Position numbers and translations under genes: made by a program. From the NCBI GenBank assembly GCA_030762935.1, contig CM060899.1, positions 66,514,501 through 66,578,500 of the forward strand: a stretch of 64,000 bases of DNA, given 5' to 3'. Below the pieces are notes generated by a model, which worked only from the letters and a program-made list of their open reading frames with translations, did not search any database and was not told the origin of the DNA. This DNA comes from Hymenopus coronatus (lineage: Eukaryota; Arthropoda; Insecta; Mantodea; Hymenopodidae). Shown here piece by piece: positions 1 through 10,679 of the stretch. Position 1 is the stretch's first letter. Each line of letters starts with the position of its first letter.

Positions 1-1515
1 TGCACAAATTTACAATTATTTACTAAAGCGTAAAATACCATAGGATCTGGCGTATATTTTTTTTCAAAATATGGCATATAGCTAATTTACTAAAGTAACT
101 GATGTTTTTCTATTGCGAGCTTGAAATGTATTCTTAAACATACAGCATATATCAAAGACCTTTTATATCATGTTGAGTTTGCAGAGAAAAATTGTTGTCT
201 GTTTTGTGGGAGGAGTAGGTACTATGCGCACACTTGTGCTAGAATTACAGGGAAGAAAGGGCTGGGGGAAGCAGTGTTCTCAACCAGTAAGGTTTCTTTA
301 TTTGAAACCCTCAGCCATTATAATGAATATGTACTGCGAACTATCATCTATTCAGCCTTAAGTTAATCCTCGCCAAAACAAAACCAAGGCAACCAGTGCA
401 CCGTTATAATGCAGCATTCCATCATTCGTGCCAAAAATACTGTCATACTTTCACAACCATGTGGCATGTACTTGCAGCATATTGTAATGTAAAACGAACA
501 GAGGTCTTGTTCCATTAACTTAAACAGTGACTAACATATTCTGTTGGGTATAATTATAATATTGACAAAATAAATAAATGCACATCTAGGTAATAATTAA
601 CTCTAAAAAACACAAGCGAAAAAAAGAGCATGTATGCGACAACTTACATATATTTGCTCTCTGGAAGTGACTCTATTCCCTCCAGATCAGAAACCTTGTC
701 TGAGCTGTTTGTGCTGCTGCTTTTCAGTCTCCTAGTTTGATAATGAGTTGTTATTTAAACCACTCAGCTCTCAAAACAATGTTTCTTCTTTCATTACATG
801 TAGCACTTACCAGCTGTTTGAAATTGTGCACTATTATGCGAATTGCATTCTTCACAAATCATCACATTCTTGCATCACATATTTCATACGCTTTCTTTTT
901 TTCCCATGTGCAAATTTCACCACTTCTTCTACAAGCAGTGTTGGATATTTCTCATAAACCTTACAATGTACAGTCAACACTATAGCTTTTTCACCACTGG
1001 TCAACGGTTTACCAGCTTAATGCATTATGTAACTCAACAAAGATGCAAGAGCAAATTCAACAGTGATTATCCTCCATGATTCTAAACAGCAACAACCAGC
1101 AACCACTACTATGTAAACAATATTGTGGAAATCAGGTGACTCATAGGAATAGCATGTTGGAACTTGTAGCTCTGCTTAACGGTATAAACTGGCATCAATT
1201 TAACCCTTAGGTATGTGTTTAGCATATTATACCATTTAAGAATAAATTCATTCCATAATTTAGACTGTTAGCATGGGATTACATTCTTGTGTGCATTACT
1301 ACTGTGTTGTATTGCGGTGCACTGACCACATAGATCCATTTTGGCACGGATCAACCTTAGAGTGAACAGATAATATCTAAACTATTAAACAAAACACAGT
1401 ACACTGGCAGGTACTTTAACTCTGGGATCTACAGACAGAATCAAACTAGCATTAAAGCCACTATATGTCAAGGAGTATACTGTACTTCATATCTCAATGT
1501 TGCTGTTCTGCCCCG
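1..1515. other. AT-rich non-coding stretch, origin unclear
   Basis: Apart from the candidate exon at 648-731 nothing is recognised. An open frame at 121-366 reads LLYHVEFAEKNCCLFCG near its start but has no splice context or family resemblance that I can see. Probably an intron of the host gene or intergenic DNA. Confidence 0.4.
648..731 (-). CDS. Candidate short exon on the opposite strand
   Basis: On the - strand an acceptor (caaactAG) at 733-732 and a strong donor (AT/GTAAGTTG) at 647 bracket 84 nt. Only one of three frames is open and it reads RLKSSSTNSSDKVSDLEGIE then SLPESKY, which has the look of coding sequence (Ser-rich, then acidic). Weak points are the poor polypyrimidine tract and the absence of any linked exon. 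It would belong to a different gene, antisense to the main one. It is too short for an open-frame scan. Confidence 0.33.
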
Positions 1516-1529
1516 CTTCTAAAATTGGG

Positions 1530-1760
1530 TGAAACCTACCAAATAAAGATTAGGGAGCAAGCGCCCAAGAAAAGGTGCCCACAGAGCAGGTTTCTTCAGA
1601 TGTAAAGGGAAGTGCAAATAATTGTGCTCTAAGCTCACATTATCTGGTCTAAGGGTAGAATACTTGCCGGTTCCTAAGGTTGCAGGTTCAAGCCCAGAAG
1701 AGCATGGTCTTTTTGGGGGGGGGGTGCAAAAATCCTTGACTGCAAAAGTCTGTACGATAC
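1530..1760 (+). repeat. tRNA-like SINE head with short body
   Basis: A-box-like TGGTCTAAGGGTAGAATAC at about 1654 and B-box-like GGTTGCAGGTTCAAGCCC at about 1677 are spaced as in a tRNA-Pro-type promoter, with flanking GCTC/GAGC acceptor-like pairing. A G-run follows at about 1710. The cloverleaf is imperfect, so this is a SINE or tRNA pseudogene and not a functional tRNA. Confidence 0.5.
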
Positions 1761-1920
1761 GTGTAGAAGCTATAAATGAGAAAATAACTAAATGAATATT
1801 TAATTTAGTGTAAATCAATTTATTTTGGGAAAAAAAAAAAAAACAATAACAGCTCCTCATAATTACTGACTGCCACATTAGATAGAGCTCATATAATAAA
1901 CAATTTTAAAAAAATGGGTC

Positions 1921-2195
1921 ACCCTCTATGGTGTAATGGTTACCATGCTAACTTCATCTACCCAAGGTCGTGGGTTCAAACCCAGTGGAGGATAATGGAT
2001 TTTTTCAGGTATAAAAATCCTTAGCATGGCTTCCTTTGGAAGGGAAGTAAAGCCGTTGGAGCCGTGTCGTAGATTTACGCACGTAAAAGAATCTCAAGCT
2101 GATAGAGAGGCCTCTGAGCAAAATTAAGTGGTCTTTCACGCCCAGTATAGAATGGGACGCTGAGAACCACAGCAGTTAAAGAACATCCATAAATA
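1921..2195 (+). repeat. SINE family A, full copy
   Basis: The tRNA-like head has an A box (TGGTGTAATGGTTACC) and B box (GGTCGTGGGTTCAAACCC). The body contains CTTAGCATGGCTTCCTTTGG, a stretch on bringing GATTTACGCACGTAAAAGAA, and a tail ending GAACCACAGCAGTTAAAGAA. Reverse-strand copies sharing head and tail occur at 40046-40291 and 50385-50662. The class is tRNA-derived SINE, inferred from the Pol III boxes and dispersed copies. Confidence 0.8.
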
Positions 2196-2199
2196 ACAC

Positions 2200-3435
2200 G
2201 CCATTAACCTTTATATTTATTTACATTTTTAAAAAAATGATTCACAAAATGATAGAAATAAGAGAATTAATAAGGAGGATTATAAAAATTATAATTTTTA
2301 GTGAAATGCAACAAGCCCAATTGTTTCCATGTGGCAATAAAGTATTTTGGAGTAATATCGTAGGCTCCTACCATTAGTCAATCACTTTGATAATTTCCAG
2401 GGAATATTTCTTTTGAAGTAAGAGATGTTGGCACCTAGATTGACATTTTTTATGTTTTTATATAATGCCATTGTCTGCCTCCATTTCTTAAATGTACTTT
2501 CTGGCCATGCTTTGTGAATATTAGTGTATAATTTCACCAGATAACATATTTTTTAAGCCTTGATCATATTGATTAAAATCCTTGTTTTACTATATTAGGC
2601 CCTAATTTATTAAATTTAAGCTTATTATAGGCATTTCACACTGCAAATTTTAAACCAATGTTTGGTAATTAAAAGGCAAAATAATAGATGACAGATGTGC
2701 CAAAATTATGTAGGTACTGATTGCTATAAAATAAAAAAAAATCTAGTGAGAGCAGAACTGGCCATAAGACGAGGTGCTATAGAATGGACATGTTTTGGGG
2801 ATAAATGGAATTTATAAGCCCCAGAAGAGCCAATAAATACCTATATTATACACCTTCATCTACCCACATCTTCTACTTTGTAAAAGTATTTTTGAATCAG
2901 CCTTTGTGTAAATATACATATATATGATAGGAGGTGAATAAGTACAAATAATTTTATATTTAGTAGAGAAAAATGTATATAACACATAAATGTATATCAT
3001 ATTGTCTGGTTACTAATAGCATTGTCATACATGAAGCACAAATTTCAGAGTCTAAAGTATTTTGAACGATCCTGCATTATGCTTTGCATGTGTTTAAATA
3101 AGTCACTGACAGTCAGCTCCTGTGTTTAGTTCAGGTTGCACGCCACTGACCTACTATTCTTGACACAATGAATAGCTTTACATAATATGCTGAACTAGCA
3201 GATATTCATTTAATTCACACTGGAACCAGCTAATGTTGCAAGGGACTGTATCATCGGTGATTTCTAAATTTTCATCTTCTCAAAAATGAAAGTTCAGTGC
3301 TGTGATCAAAGGATCTGTGATTCCCGATTTGAAGGTATTTTAAGTGGTGATGTTTAATTTTAATTTCTAACCTTTGAAAGAGCAATGAGAGTGATTTTTT
3401 AGTTTAAAGAATGGAAGTGCAAATGCTTACATGTT
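2200..3435. other. AT-rich intronic or intergenic DNA
   Basis: No coding frame, repeat copy or RNA gene recognised. Composition is uniformly AT-rich with short poly-A/T runs. Confidence 0.4.
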
Positions 3436-3439
3436 GGTG

Positions 3440-3540
3440 TTAATTTTAACTGTTTTTTCACACAAGCTGTGTGTAGCACAGGATTAGGATAGGTAGAGTC
3501 AGCCTGAAAAGTTCAATGCTATAGCCAGGATTTGAACCAT
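3440..3540 (-). repeat. SINE family B, 3' part, reverse
   Basis: The segment carrying ACACAAGCTGTGTGTAGCAC through CAGGATTTGAACCA is the reverse complement of the B-box and tail of the SINE copy that follows at 3586, giving a tail-to-head opposed pair. Confidence 0.65.
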
Positions 3541-3585
3541 TGTGGTTGTCTGGGAAACATGCGAATCAGTTGAGAAATTTAATGC

Positions 3586-3752
3586 TGTGCTGGCATGTTG
3601 CCATGGTAGATCAGTGGTTAGAGCAACCGGCTAGAGACCGGGAGATCCATGATTCAAATCCCTGCTATGGTGTTGAATTTTTCTGTCCGACTCTACCTAT
3701 CCAATTCCTGTCCTAAACATGACTTATGTGAAAAAAACGATTAAAATTAACC
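3586..3752 (+). repeat. SINE family B, copy
   Basis: The tRNA-like head reads TAGATCAGTGGTTAGAGCAA for the A box and GATCCATGATTCAAATCC for the B box, followed by a body with CTACCTATCCAATTCCTGTC and a poly-A-like end. A further copy follows at 3882 and a reverse copy sits at 20485. Confidence 0.8.
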
Positions 3753-3881
3753 TAATTGACCTAATAGTTGGCTAAACTATGAAGCCCGGGACTTAAAGTG
3801 CTTATGACATTGTAAGTTGCTGTTGGTGAGATCACCTTGTGGTTTACCAGGAAACATGCGAGTCAATTGAGAAACTTTATG

Positions 3882-3990
3882 CCTTGCCAGCATGCTGCCA
3901 TACTAATTCAGTGGTTAGAGCAACCGGCTAGAGACCAGGAGATCTGTGATTCAAATCGTGACTAAGGCATTGAATTGTTGTATGAAAATA
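3882..3990 (+). repeat. SINE family B, second tandem copy, truncated
   Basis: Matches the copy at 3586 through GTGGTTAGAGCAACCGGCTA and the B box, then stops. The sequence upstream of both heads (ACATGCGA..CA.TTGAGAAA) is also shared, so a unit of about 300 bp was duplicated in tandem. Confidence 0.7.
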
Positions 3991-4198
3991 AAAACACATG
4001 GTTATGTACATTGAAGTTTCAGTGTGGTTGATATTCTTCTCTCACATCACACCTCCTATAATTGGGCCAGGTACAGGGCAAAGGAGAGTCAACCATGTGA
4101 CCTGTTAGGGAACAATCACCGAAGTCTGAATTAGGGAATAAAAGCCATCCTAAAAACAACATGAAATTTTCCTCATGAACATAACTTTATAAAAAGCA

Positions 4199-4785
4199 TC
4201 CGATGTGTTTCATTCATAAGGCTTTCTCTACATCTCTGTTACAAATGATTGTTAAAAAGCTTATCTTCTATCTAATGCATGTTAATCAAGATTAACATCA
4301 GCAGAAATGGTTTTATTACTTGCTTCCTAGTGAGTAGAAGGGAAATAAGGGAGTATCATAGGCTAAAGTGATAGACAAATCTTTTAAAAGCTGGTTGCTA
4401 CATGATTGAAATTCCTTTGTTTGTGTGGCCAAGACTTGAAAAATCCCTACATGAGAAAGCATTAGTTTATAGCTGAAACTAATTACAAGGAATATCTCAG
4501 AAACAGTCAACTCTACAAAATAAATGTATGTTACACAAATTATGTATTTTAATTAGACTTACATTTTTTGTGTAGTAAGCTTTTGTCTATCTCTTACACT
4601 TTATCATCCAGAATAAAGTGATCTTCAGAGCCTATTCCCATAAAAGTCAAGATATACATTTTACTTATCATGTAAATATCTTTAACATATAATATTTTAA
4701 TCAAAATCATTAAAACTATTTTTGAGAAAATCAAAATTTTCAATAATATTTCCACATAACGGGTAACTGGGGATTTTCTTGAGCA
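4199..4785 (+). repeat. H repeat copy 1, 3' truncated
   Basis: Begins CCGATGTGTTTCATTCATAA, a variant of the family start, and follows the family body to the GGGTAACTGGGGATTTTC region. The CA microsatellite and 3' hairpin are missing. Confidence 0.75.
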
Positions 4786-5502
4786 AGTAAAAGCTACAAG
4801 TACTGGATCATCACATTGTCCTCAAATGCTAATACAAATATTTGCACTTATTCACCATCCACCCTATATAAAAATATAAAATTATTTCTTAATGCTAGGT
4901 GAAAATTGTGGAATATTGAGAAAAAACTTTATCCAAAACTGAGTGACCTGTCGCATTCATATAAAATATGGCAATGAAATATTTCTAACTACATCATTTT
5001 TACCCAAAATAATGCACAATCTAAATTTGTACATAAAATGTACAGCATCATTTTTAATTGATGTATAACTATTCTGTTTTCTAAATTTATATTCAAGTGC
5101 TTAAATATGTACAGTTGTAATAAAATTATGAAGTTTATCAAGATCTGGAAAAAGAGAGAGCTTTACAGAAGAATTCTCTTCTTGCATTATTGCTAATATG
5201 ATCTTCAGTAGCATTTATTATTGAAACTTTAATTATTTTACAGCAGTAGAAACATGCAGTGCCTTGGCTTCGTGCAGAATATGTAATAAATTATATATGT
5301 AGTTTTATCTATTTTCAGCATTGCTTCATTTGAACTAGACATATTGAGATCCCACCTAATGAAATTATATTATTTTTTTTGTGATTTGTTTCATGTTGAT
5401 TCATTTTATTCTTTCATTTTTATTGGTAGAAAGCTGCATAGTAGTTGCTGCTTTGCAAATGTTTTTATCTTCTGAACTTAATAAATTAATGCTGGTTATT
5501 AG
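4786..5502. other. Intron sequence before the first visible exon
   Basis: AT-rich, no repeat recognised. It ends in a T-rich tract and acceptor AG at 5501-5502. Confidence 0.5.
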
Positions 5503-5858
5503 GAACACCATCTCCCCGTAAAAAACGCAACAATTCAACACCTACAAAGAAAAATATTGCAGAGAAGAAACAGATACTTCAGCAGTTAATCACGCCCTCG
5601 GCAAACCAACAAAACCCCCGCAAAGTGAGCTTAGGGGAGTTGATTCAGCTTAGCGAGCGAAGGGCAAAGGAAAATGATAAAGCTAAGAAGGAAGATGGTG
5701 TTGGTGATGGTGAAGAAACAGAAACAACCTTCACCACGGCAGTGTCGGACGCAAACTCAACAACAGCTTTATCTAGTATTGATGCTAAACTGGAGAAGAA
5801 GGTTACATTTGCTCGGCTTCTCAGCAAAGTGTCTGCTGAAATGAGTTCTGGCTCTGAG
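5503..5858 (+). CDS. Host gene internal exon (first in window), basic/Ser-rich segment of a large unidentified protein
   Basis: The exon opens after an acceptor (gttattAG) and ends at GAG followed by GTAAGC. It begins with the last two bases of a split codon, so at least one upstream exon exists outside what I could find. It is open for 118 codons and reads TPSPRKKRNNSTPTKKN, then a helix-prone charged stretch (KVSLGELIQLSERRAKEND), an acidic Thr-rich segment, and ends near VTFARLLSKVSAEMSSGSE. The start has a clear basic, nuclear-localisation-like cluster. It ends in phase 0, which matches the phase-0 start of the next exon at 10680. I do not recognise the family. The exon status rests on both splice signals, the single long open frame and phase agreement along all six exons. 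Confidence 0.85.
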
Positions 5859-5884
5859 GTAAGCAACATAAATTCTTTGCTATA

Positions 5885-6142
5885 AATTATTACTATTAGT
5901 AGAAGTAGTAGTGGCACTGGTATTTTTGTTATTGTTATTCTTGCTATTATTTTTATTATTATTAGTAGTAGTAGTGATAGTGGCAGTTGTAGTGGTGGTA
6001 ATAGTAGTAGTGGTGGTAATAGTAGTAGTGGTGGTATTAGTAGTAGTAGTACTAGTGGTAGTTGTGGTGGTGATGATAGTAGTGGTAATAATGTAGTGGT
6101 GATAATAGTGGAAGTAATAATTTTAACAGTGATAATAGTAGT
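5885..6142 (+). repeat. Degenerate triplet microsatellite (TAG/TGG/TAA)n
   Basis: About 250 bp of interrupted TAGTAG, GTGGTGGTA and TAATAG triplets. A long hydrophobic open frame here (Val/Leu only) is a consequence of the triplet and not a protein. The array resumes at 6486 after a SINE insertion. Confidence 0.85.
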
Positions 6143-6485
6143 AACCTAACTCAATGGCATGACAGTCTACAAGGGACCATGGCCTACTGCCCGGCCACTG
6201 CATTCCCCATCTCGACCCGAAGGCATCATGAATAGGGTGCAGTGCTGGAGGGTGAGACATGATCAGTGCCTAGAGTCCCTCCCGGCCAGTTAATGTGGTC
6301 TTCTCGATCTGGAGCCGCTATTCCTCAATCAAGTAGCTCCTCAATTGGCCCCCAGGAACCTCACGAGGCTGAGTTCACACCGGACCAGGTCTCTCAACAG
6401 GGGAAAATTCCCCACACTGGTACCGGGAATCGAACTATGGTCTCCCACTTGGCAAGCAGCTGTGCTACCACCACGCTAAGGAGAC
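6143..6485 (-). repeat. SINE family D, reverse copy inside the triplet array
   Basis: Reverse complement carries a tRNA-like head with B box matching GGGAATCGAACTATGG and a GC-rich body (GATCTGGAGCCGCTATTCC). The forward copy at 54850-55152 shares the whole length. Triplet repeat continues on both sides, so the SINE inserted into the microsatellite. Confidence 0.8.
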
Positions 6486-6519
6486 AACCGATAGTAGTAT
6501 TAGTAGTAGTGGTAGTAGT

Positions 6520-6598
6520 GGTGGTGGTGTTGTGGATGAGTGGTTAGACCTCTCACCTCCCATTTAGGTAGCCCGGCTTCAATCCCAAGCATCCACAT
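6520..6598 (+). repeat. SINE family E head, split from its body
   Basis: Carries the A-box GATGAGTGGTTAGACC and B-box region GGCTTCAATCCCAAGC. The matching body resumes at 7146 (GGTTGTGGGATTCATGATAG); compare the uninterrupted reverse copy at 18099-18409. Confidence 0.75.
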
Positions 6599-6891
6599 GT
6601 ATGTATGTATGTATGTATGCATGCATGTATGTATGTATGTATGCATGTATGTATGTCTTTATTCACCGTTGGGAATTTTACAATTTCATGGTTTCATCAG
6701 GAATACAATATATACAGAAAACAGACTTAATAGTTGCTATATACATTATGAGAACCATTAAGTAACTTAACTAAGAAATAACACAAGACATCTATAGGTA
6801 TATAAGTCAATAAATACATAAGCCTTTGTACAATAGCAAAAAAAATATATAATCAGTTTTAGACATTATTGGGAATATAAGTGATGCTTAG

Positions 6892-6953
<62 letters not shown>

Positions 6954-7145
6954 TTAAAAATAATTAGTTTAGTTTCTAAAATAATCAAAAAACTCCTGCA
7001 CACTATAGAAACTCCGTTCAATTACATTTTTTTTTTACTTCTTTCCTAAACTTTGTATAGTTACTGTTATTAATTTTGTTTGTGATTTGGTTTAACATAT
7101 GTATGCCCTTGTGCAGTATAGAATTTACCTTTTTGGTTGTTCTGG
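6599..7145 (-). mobile_element. 5'-truncated Jockey/CR1-type LINE end with (ACAT)n tail
   Basis: On the - strand the segment reads KFRKEVKK and then FYSVQEFF, typical of the last residues of Jockey/CR1-clade reverse transcriptases, followed by an AT-rich 3' UTR with an (AT)n run (6894-6949), then GAATAAAGACATACATACAT, a poly-A-like signal with an ACAT tail. Its position exactly between the two halves of a family E SINE shows that it inserted into that SINE. The clade is my inference from the C-terminal pattern only. Confidence 0.55.
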
Positions 7146-7436
7146 CTTCTGGTTGTGGGATTCATGATAGACAAAGCGGCACCTGGGCAGGTTTTCTCTG
7201 GTTCCTCCAGTTTCCCCTGCTGCTCATTCCATCAATTTCTCCATTATCACCTTTCCTATCATCAATTCCGCTTACATTTCACATCATCCACTTCCTCATG
7301 TTCATGCCTGGCTAAGGGCTGAGCCCTCGTAACAGGTTCCCCATTCTGTTGTTTCATGCCGTTGGCTCCCCGACAGGCTTCTGACCCCTAGGCATTGGCT
7401 TGTAAGTCCTAGGGCGGTGTCAGTTCTACAAATACA
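7146..7436 (+). repeat. SINE family E body
   Basis: Continues the head at 6520: CACCTGGGCAGGTTTTCTCT, a C/T-rich stretch, TTCATGCCTGGCTAAGGG and the end CTTGTAAGTCCTAGGG. Matches the reverse copy at 18099-18409. Confidence 0.75.
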
Positions 7437-7466
7437 AAGAGGATAAGCCAATTACGAAACAAAAAA

Positions 7467-8163
7467 TCTGATGTGTTACATTCACATGACTTTCTCTAGC
7501 TGCTCTACAAACCTCCTACAAAAGATTCTTCCTCTTTGTATACAATGCTAATCGAGATAAATATTACCAGAATGTTCTTATTACTTAGTTCCTAATAAGT
7601 AGAAGAGAATGCGCTATGCTAAAATGATTGTCAAATGTTTTAAAAGATATCGTTATGCGATTGTCATTGCAAATCACTTCTTTGCTTGGCCAGGAGTAGA
7701 ACAAAAGAAAAGCGGACACTTCCTATCTGAGAAAAGTTTAAGTACTTCACAATTGAAACCAATAAAAAGGAATATCTCAGAAATGGGTACCTCCACAACA
7801 AAAACGTAAAGGACATAAATTGTGTGTTATGTCGTGATGTACATTTTTTGTGTAGTAAGTTTTTTTCTATCTCTTACGGTTTAGCAGTTAAGCAAAATTC
7901 ATCCAGAATAAAGAGGTCTTAAGAGCTATTCCCCAAAAATTCGAGATATATGCATTTTATTTCGGACATAAATAGCTTTAATACACAGGAGTTTAATCAA
8001 AATCGTTAGTCATTTTTAAAAAAATCAAAATTTTCGAAATTTGTTCCATGTAAAGGGTAGTTTTTAGTAGGGGGATTTTTTTTTAAAATCTTTGTGTCGC
8101 ATCCTTGGAAGATACTAAACCTAAATACCAAGTTCTTTTCGTTTTGGGGCTATGCTGTCCACA

Positions 8164-8209
<46 letters not shown>

Positions 8210-8340
8210 GACCTTTTTTTAAAAATGCTTTTTTCAGACTCAGGGGACCCCGAAACATATATTTCCGGTGAAATCTCGGTATTGAATTTTTGGGTGCATT
8301 ACAATATCTTCTCTATCCTATGGGGCTAGAGAAAGTAAAA
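7467..8340 (+). repeat. H repeat copy 2, full length
   Basis: Starts TCTGATGTGTTACATTCACA and ends GAGAAAGTAAAA. The CA microsatellite lies at 8163-8206 and the 3' stem is partly decayed. It is the first of three head-to-tail copies. Confidence 0.85.
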
Positions 8341-8512
8341 AGTATTAGTGGTGATAATAGAAGTAGTAGTGGTAGTAGTAGTAGTAATAGTAGTAGTGTG
8401 ATAATAGTAATGGTAATGGTTGTAGTAATAGTGTAGTGGTAATAGTAGTGGTGATAGTAGTGCTAGTGATTGTAGTAATAGTTGTAATAATAGTGGTAGT
8501 ATTGTTATTCAG
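8341..8512 (+). repeat. Triplet microsatellite (TAG/TGG)n
   Basis: Interrupted TAG, TGG and TAA triplets directly at the 3' end of H copy 2, of the same kind as the array at 5885. Confidence 0.8.
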
Positions 8513-8586
8513 TAAAATGTGGTTTGTCATCACCAACTTTACTCTCTATAATGCTGCAGCTTTCCTCAACCAAACAAAATTAAAAA

Positions 8587-9468
8587 TCTGATGTGTTCCA
8601 TTCACATGACTTCCTCTACAACTCTGCAACAAATTATTGTTAAAAAGCCAATGCTTCTATTTACTTCATGCTAATCAAGAAAAAAATTAGCAGAAATAGT
8701 CTTATTACTTGCTTCCTTGTAAGTAGAAGTGAAATAAGGAATACCATAGGTTAAAGTGGCTGCCAAAAGCTGGTTGCTATGTGACTGAAGTTCCTTTGTT
8801 TGTATGGACAGGAGTTGACAAATTCCTGTATGAAAAACATATAAGTTTTTCAAAGCTGAAACCAAAAACAAGAAATATTTCAAAAATGATCAACCCCAAG
8901 AAAAAAATGTATATAACATAAATTGTGTATTTTAATGTAGTCTACCTCTTTTGTGTGGTAAGTTTTTGTCCATTCTTACGGTTTAGCCATTATACAAAAT
9001 TCCATAACATTTATCCAGATTAAAGAAGTCTTCAGAGGCTATTCCCAAAAAATTCAAGATATCCATATTATTTGTCAGGTAAATATCTTTAATATATATT
9101 TTAATAAAAATCATTAGGGCCATTTTTGAGAAAATCAAAATTTTTTAAATATGTTCCATGTAAAGGGTAGTTGGGGGTGGGGGGATTTTCTTCAAAATCT
9201 TTGTGTCACACCCCTGGAAGATACTAAACTTAAATACCAAGTTTTGTATTTAACAGACTTTTCGTTTTAGAGCTATGCTGTCCGAAGACACACAGACACA
9301 CACACATGCACACACACTCACATATGGATCTTTTTCCAAAAATGCTTTTTTTGGATTCAGGGGACCCAAAACATGTATTTCTGGTGAAATCTGTGTATTG
9401 AATTTTTGGGTGGAATGCAATACCTTCTCTATACACTATGTACATAGAACATGTAGAGAAAGTAAAAA
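8587..9468 (+). repeat. H repeat copy 3, full length
   Basis: A good reference copy. Order: TCTGATGTGTTCCATTCACA start with a small ATGTG/CACAT stem; a subterminal tract (CTTCCTCTAC here, ACTTTCTCTAC in better copies); a roughly 600-bp AT-rich body; CA-rich microsatellite at 9287-9320; GGACCCAAAACATGTATTTC; a hairpin over ACTATGTACATAG; and the end TAGAGAAAGTAAAAA. The subterminal tract and the end form inverted repeats. This layout fits Helentron-associated non-autonomous elements (HINE/DINE-1 type), without a canonical Helitron CTRR end. Confidence 0.85.
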
Positions 9469-9632
9469 TAGTAGGTAGTGTAAAACTGCACAACTTTGCA
9501 CCACTTTTCATGTTTTTTTCTAAACTAGAAAAAAGAACAATGGTATGCATATTTAACAATATGTATGTCTCTACTACATCTAGAATCTAAACATCTAGTA
9601 GAGATTAGGTGCTTTTGGTATATGAAAAAAAG

Positions 9633-10495
9633 TCTGATGTGTCCCATTCACTAACCTGTTCTACAAACAAGCTTCTTAAAAAAGATATTTGTTGTTTTTA
9701 CTTCATGCTAATTGAGATAAAAAATTAGCAGAATGATCTTATTACTTAATTCCTTGTAAGTAGAAGAAAAATAAGGGAATGCATTAGGCTAAAGTGATAG
9801 TGAAATGTTTTAAAAGCTACCATTATGGAATTGTCAACTTCTTTGCTTGGCCAGGAGTAGAACAAAAGAAAAATGGATGCTTCAAGTCTGAGAAAAGTAT
9901 AAGTACTTCACAATTGAAACCAATAACAAGGAATACCTTGGAAACGGTTACTTCCACAACAAAAATGTAAAGAACATAAATTGTGTGTTTTGACGAGATC
10001 TACATTTTTTGTGGAGTAAGTTTTTGTCTATCTCATATGGTTTAGCAGTTAAGCAAAATTCGGCAAAATTCATCCAGAATATAGAGGTCTTCAGAGGCTA
10101 TTCCCAGAAAATTCAAGATATACATTTTATTTGGGATGTAAATAGCTTTAATATACAGGATTTTAATCAAAATCATTAGAGCCATTTTTAAGAAAATCAA
10201 AATTTTCAAAAATTTTTTCATGTTGAGTGTAGTTTGTGGTGGGGGGATTTTTTTGAAAATCTTCATGTCACATCCTTGGAAGATATTGAACCTAAATACC
10301 AAGTTTGGTATTTAACAGTCATTTCATTTTTGAGCTTTGTTGCGCACATGCCCACACACAGAATTTTTTCTAATTTTTTTTTTCGGACTCAGGGGACCTC
10401 AAAATATGTTTCCGGTAAAATTCTGACATAAAAATTTTGGGTGGAATACAATACCTTTTCTAGTACTTGTACATTGCTAGAGAACATAATAAAAA
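9633..10495 (+). repeat. H repeat copy 4, full length with decayed 3' end
   Basis: Starts TCTGATGTGTCCCATTCACT and ends CTAGAGAACATAATAAAAA; the CA tract is reduced. Third of the local head-to-tail series, ending about 180 bp before the exon at 10680. Confidence 0.8.
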
Positions 10496-10679
10496 TAGCA
10501 ACTTTATGTTAGGTATAAGAAAATTGTAAGAAAGTATGTACTTTATTATAGTTAATAAAGACATATCATATTATATCTTCAGCTTCATTATCTTAATTTT
10601 TAAAACCTCTTTTCTACATGAATGTAACACATCAGCTTTCTAATGAATGATTTTAATTTATTTTTTTCAATTTATGCAG

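Noticed and set aside
121..366. Open frame with a C-x-x-C pair (CCLFCG)
   Set aside because: No splice signals, no start context and no recognised domain; a single short frame in AT-rich DNA.
1921..1995. Functional tRNA genes at the tRNA-like heads (1654, 1921, 3600, 30408, 53692, 54857)
   Set aside because: Internal boxes are present, but acceptor and anticodon stems do not pair properly and each is followed by a repeated body, so they are SINE heads.
5911..6096. Hydrophobic open frame made of Val/Leu
   Set aside because: Pure translation of a TAG/GTG triplet microsatellite.
8163..8206. CA-rich tracts (also 9287, 38640, 48282, 51596) considered as independent microsatellites
   Set aside because: They sit at one fixed place in the H element and are part of it.
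10042..10302. Antisense open frame of the type MVFRFNIFQGCDMKIFKKIP that recurs at 21092, 36377, 48111 and (inverted) 30975
   Set aside because: It is the same stretch of the H repeat read in reverse; stops and shifts differ between copies, and no family resemblance is visible.
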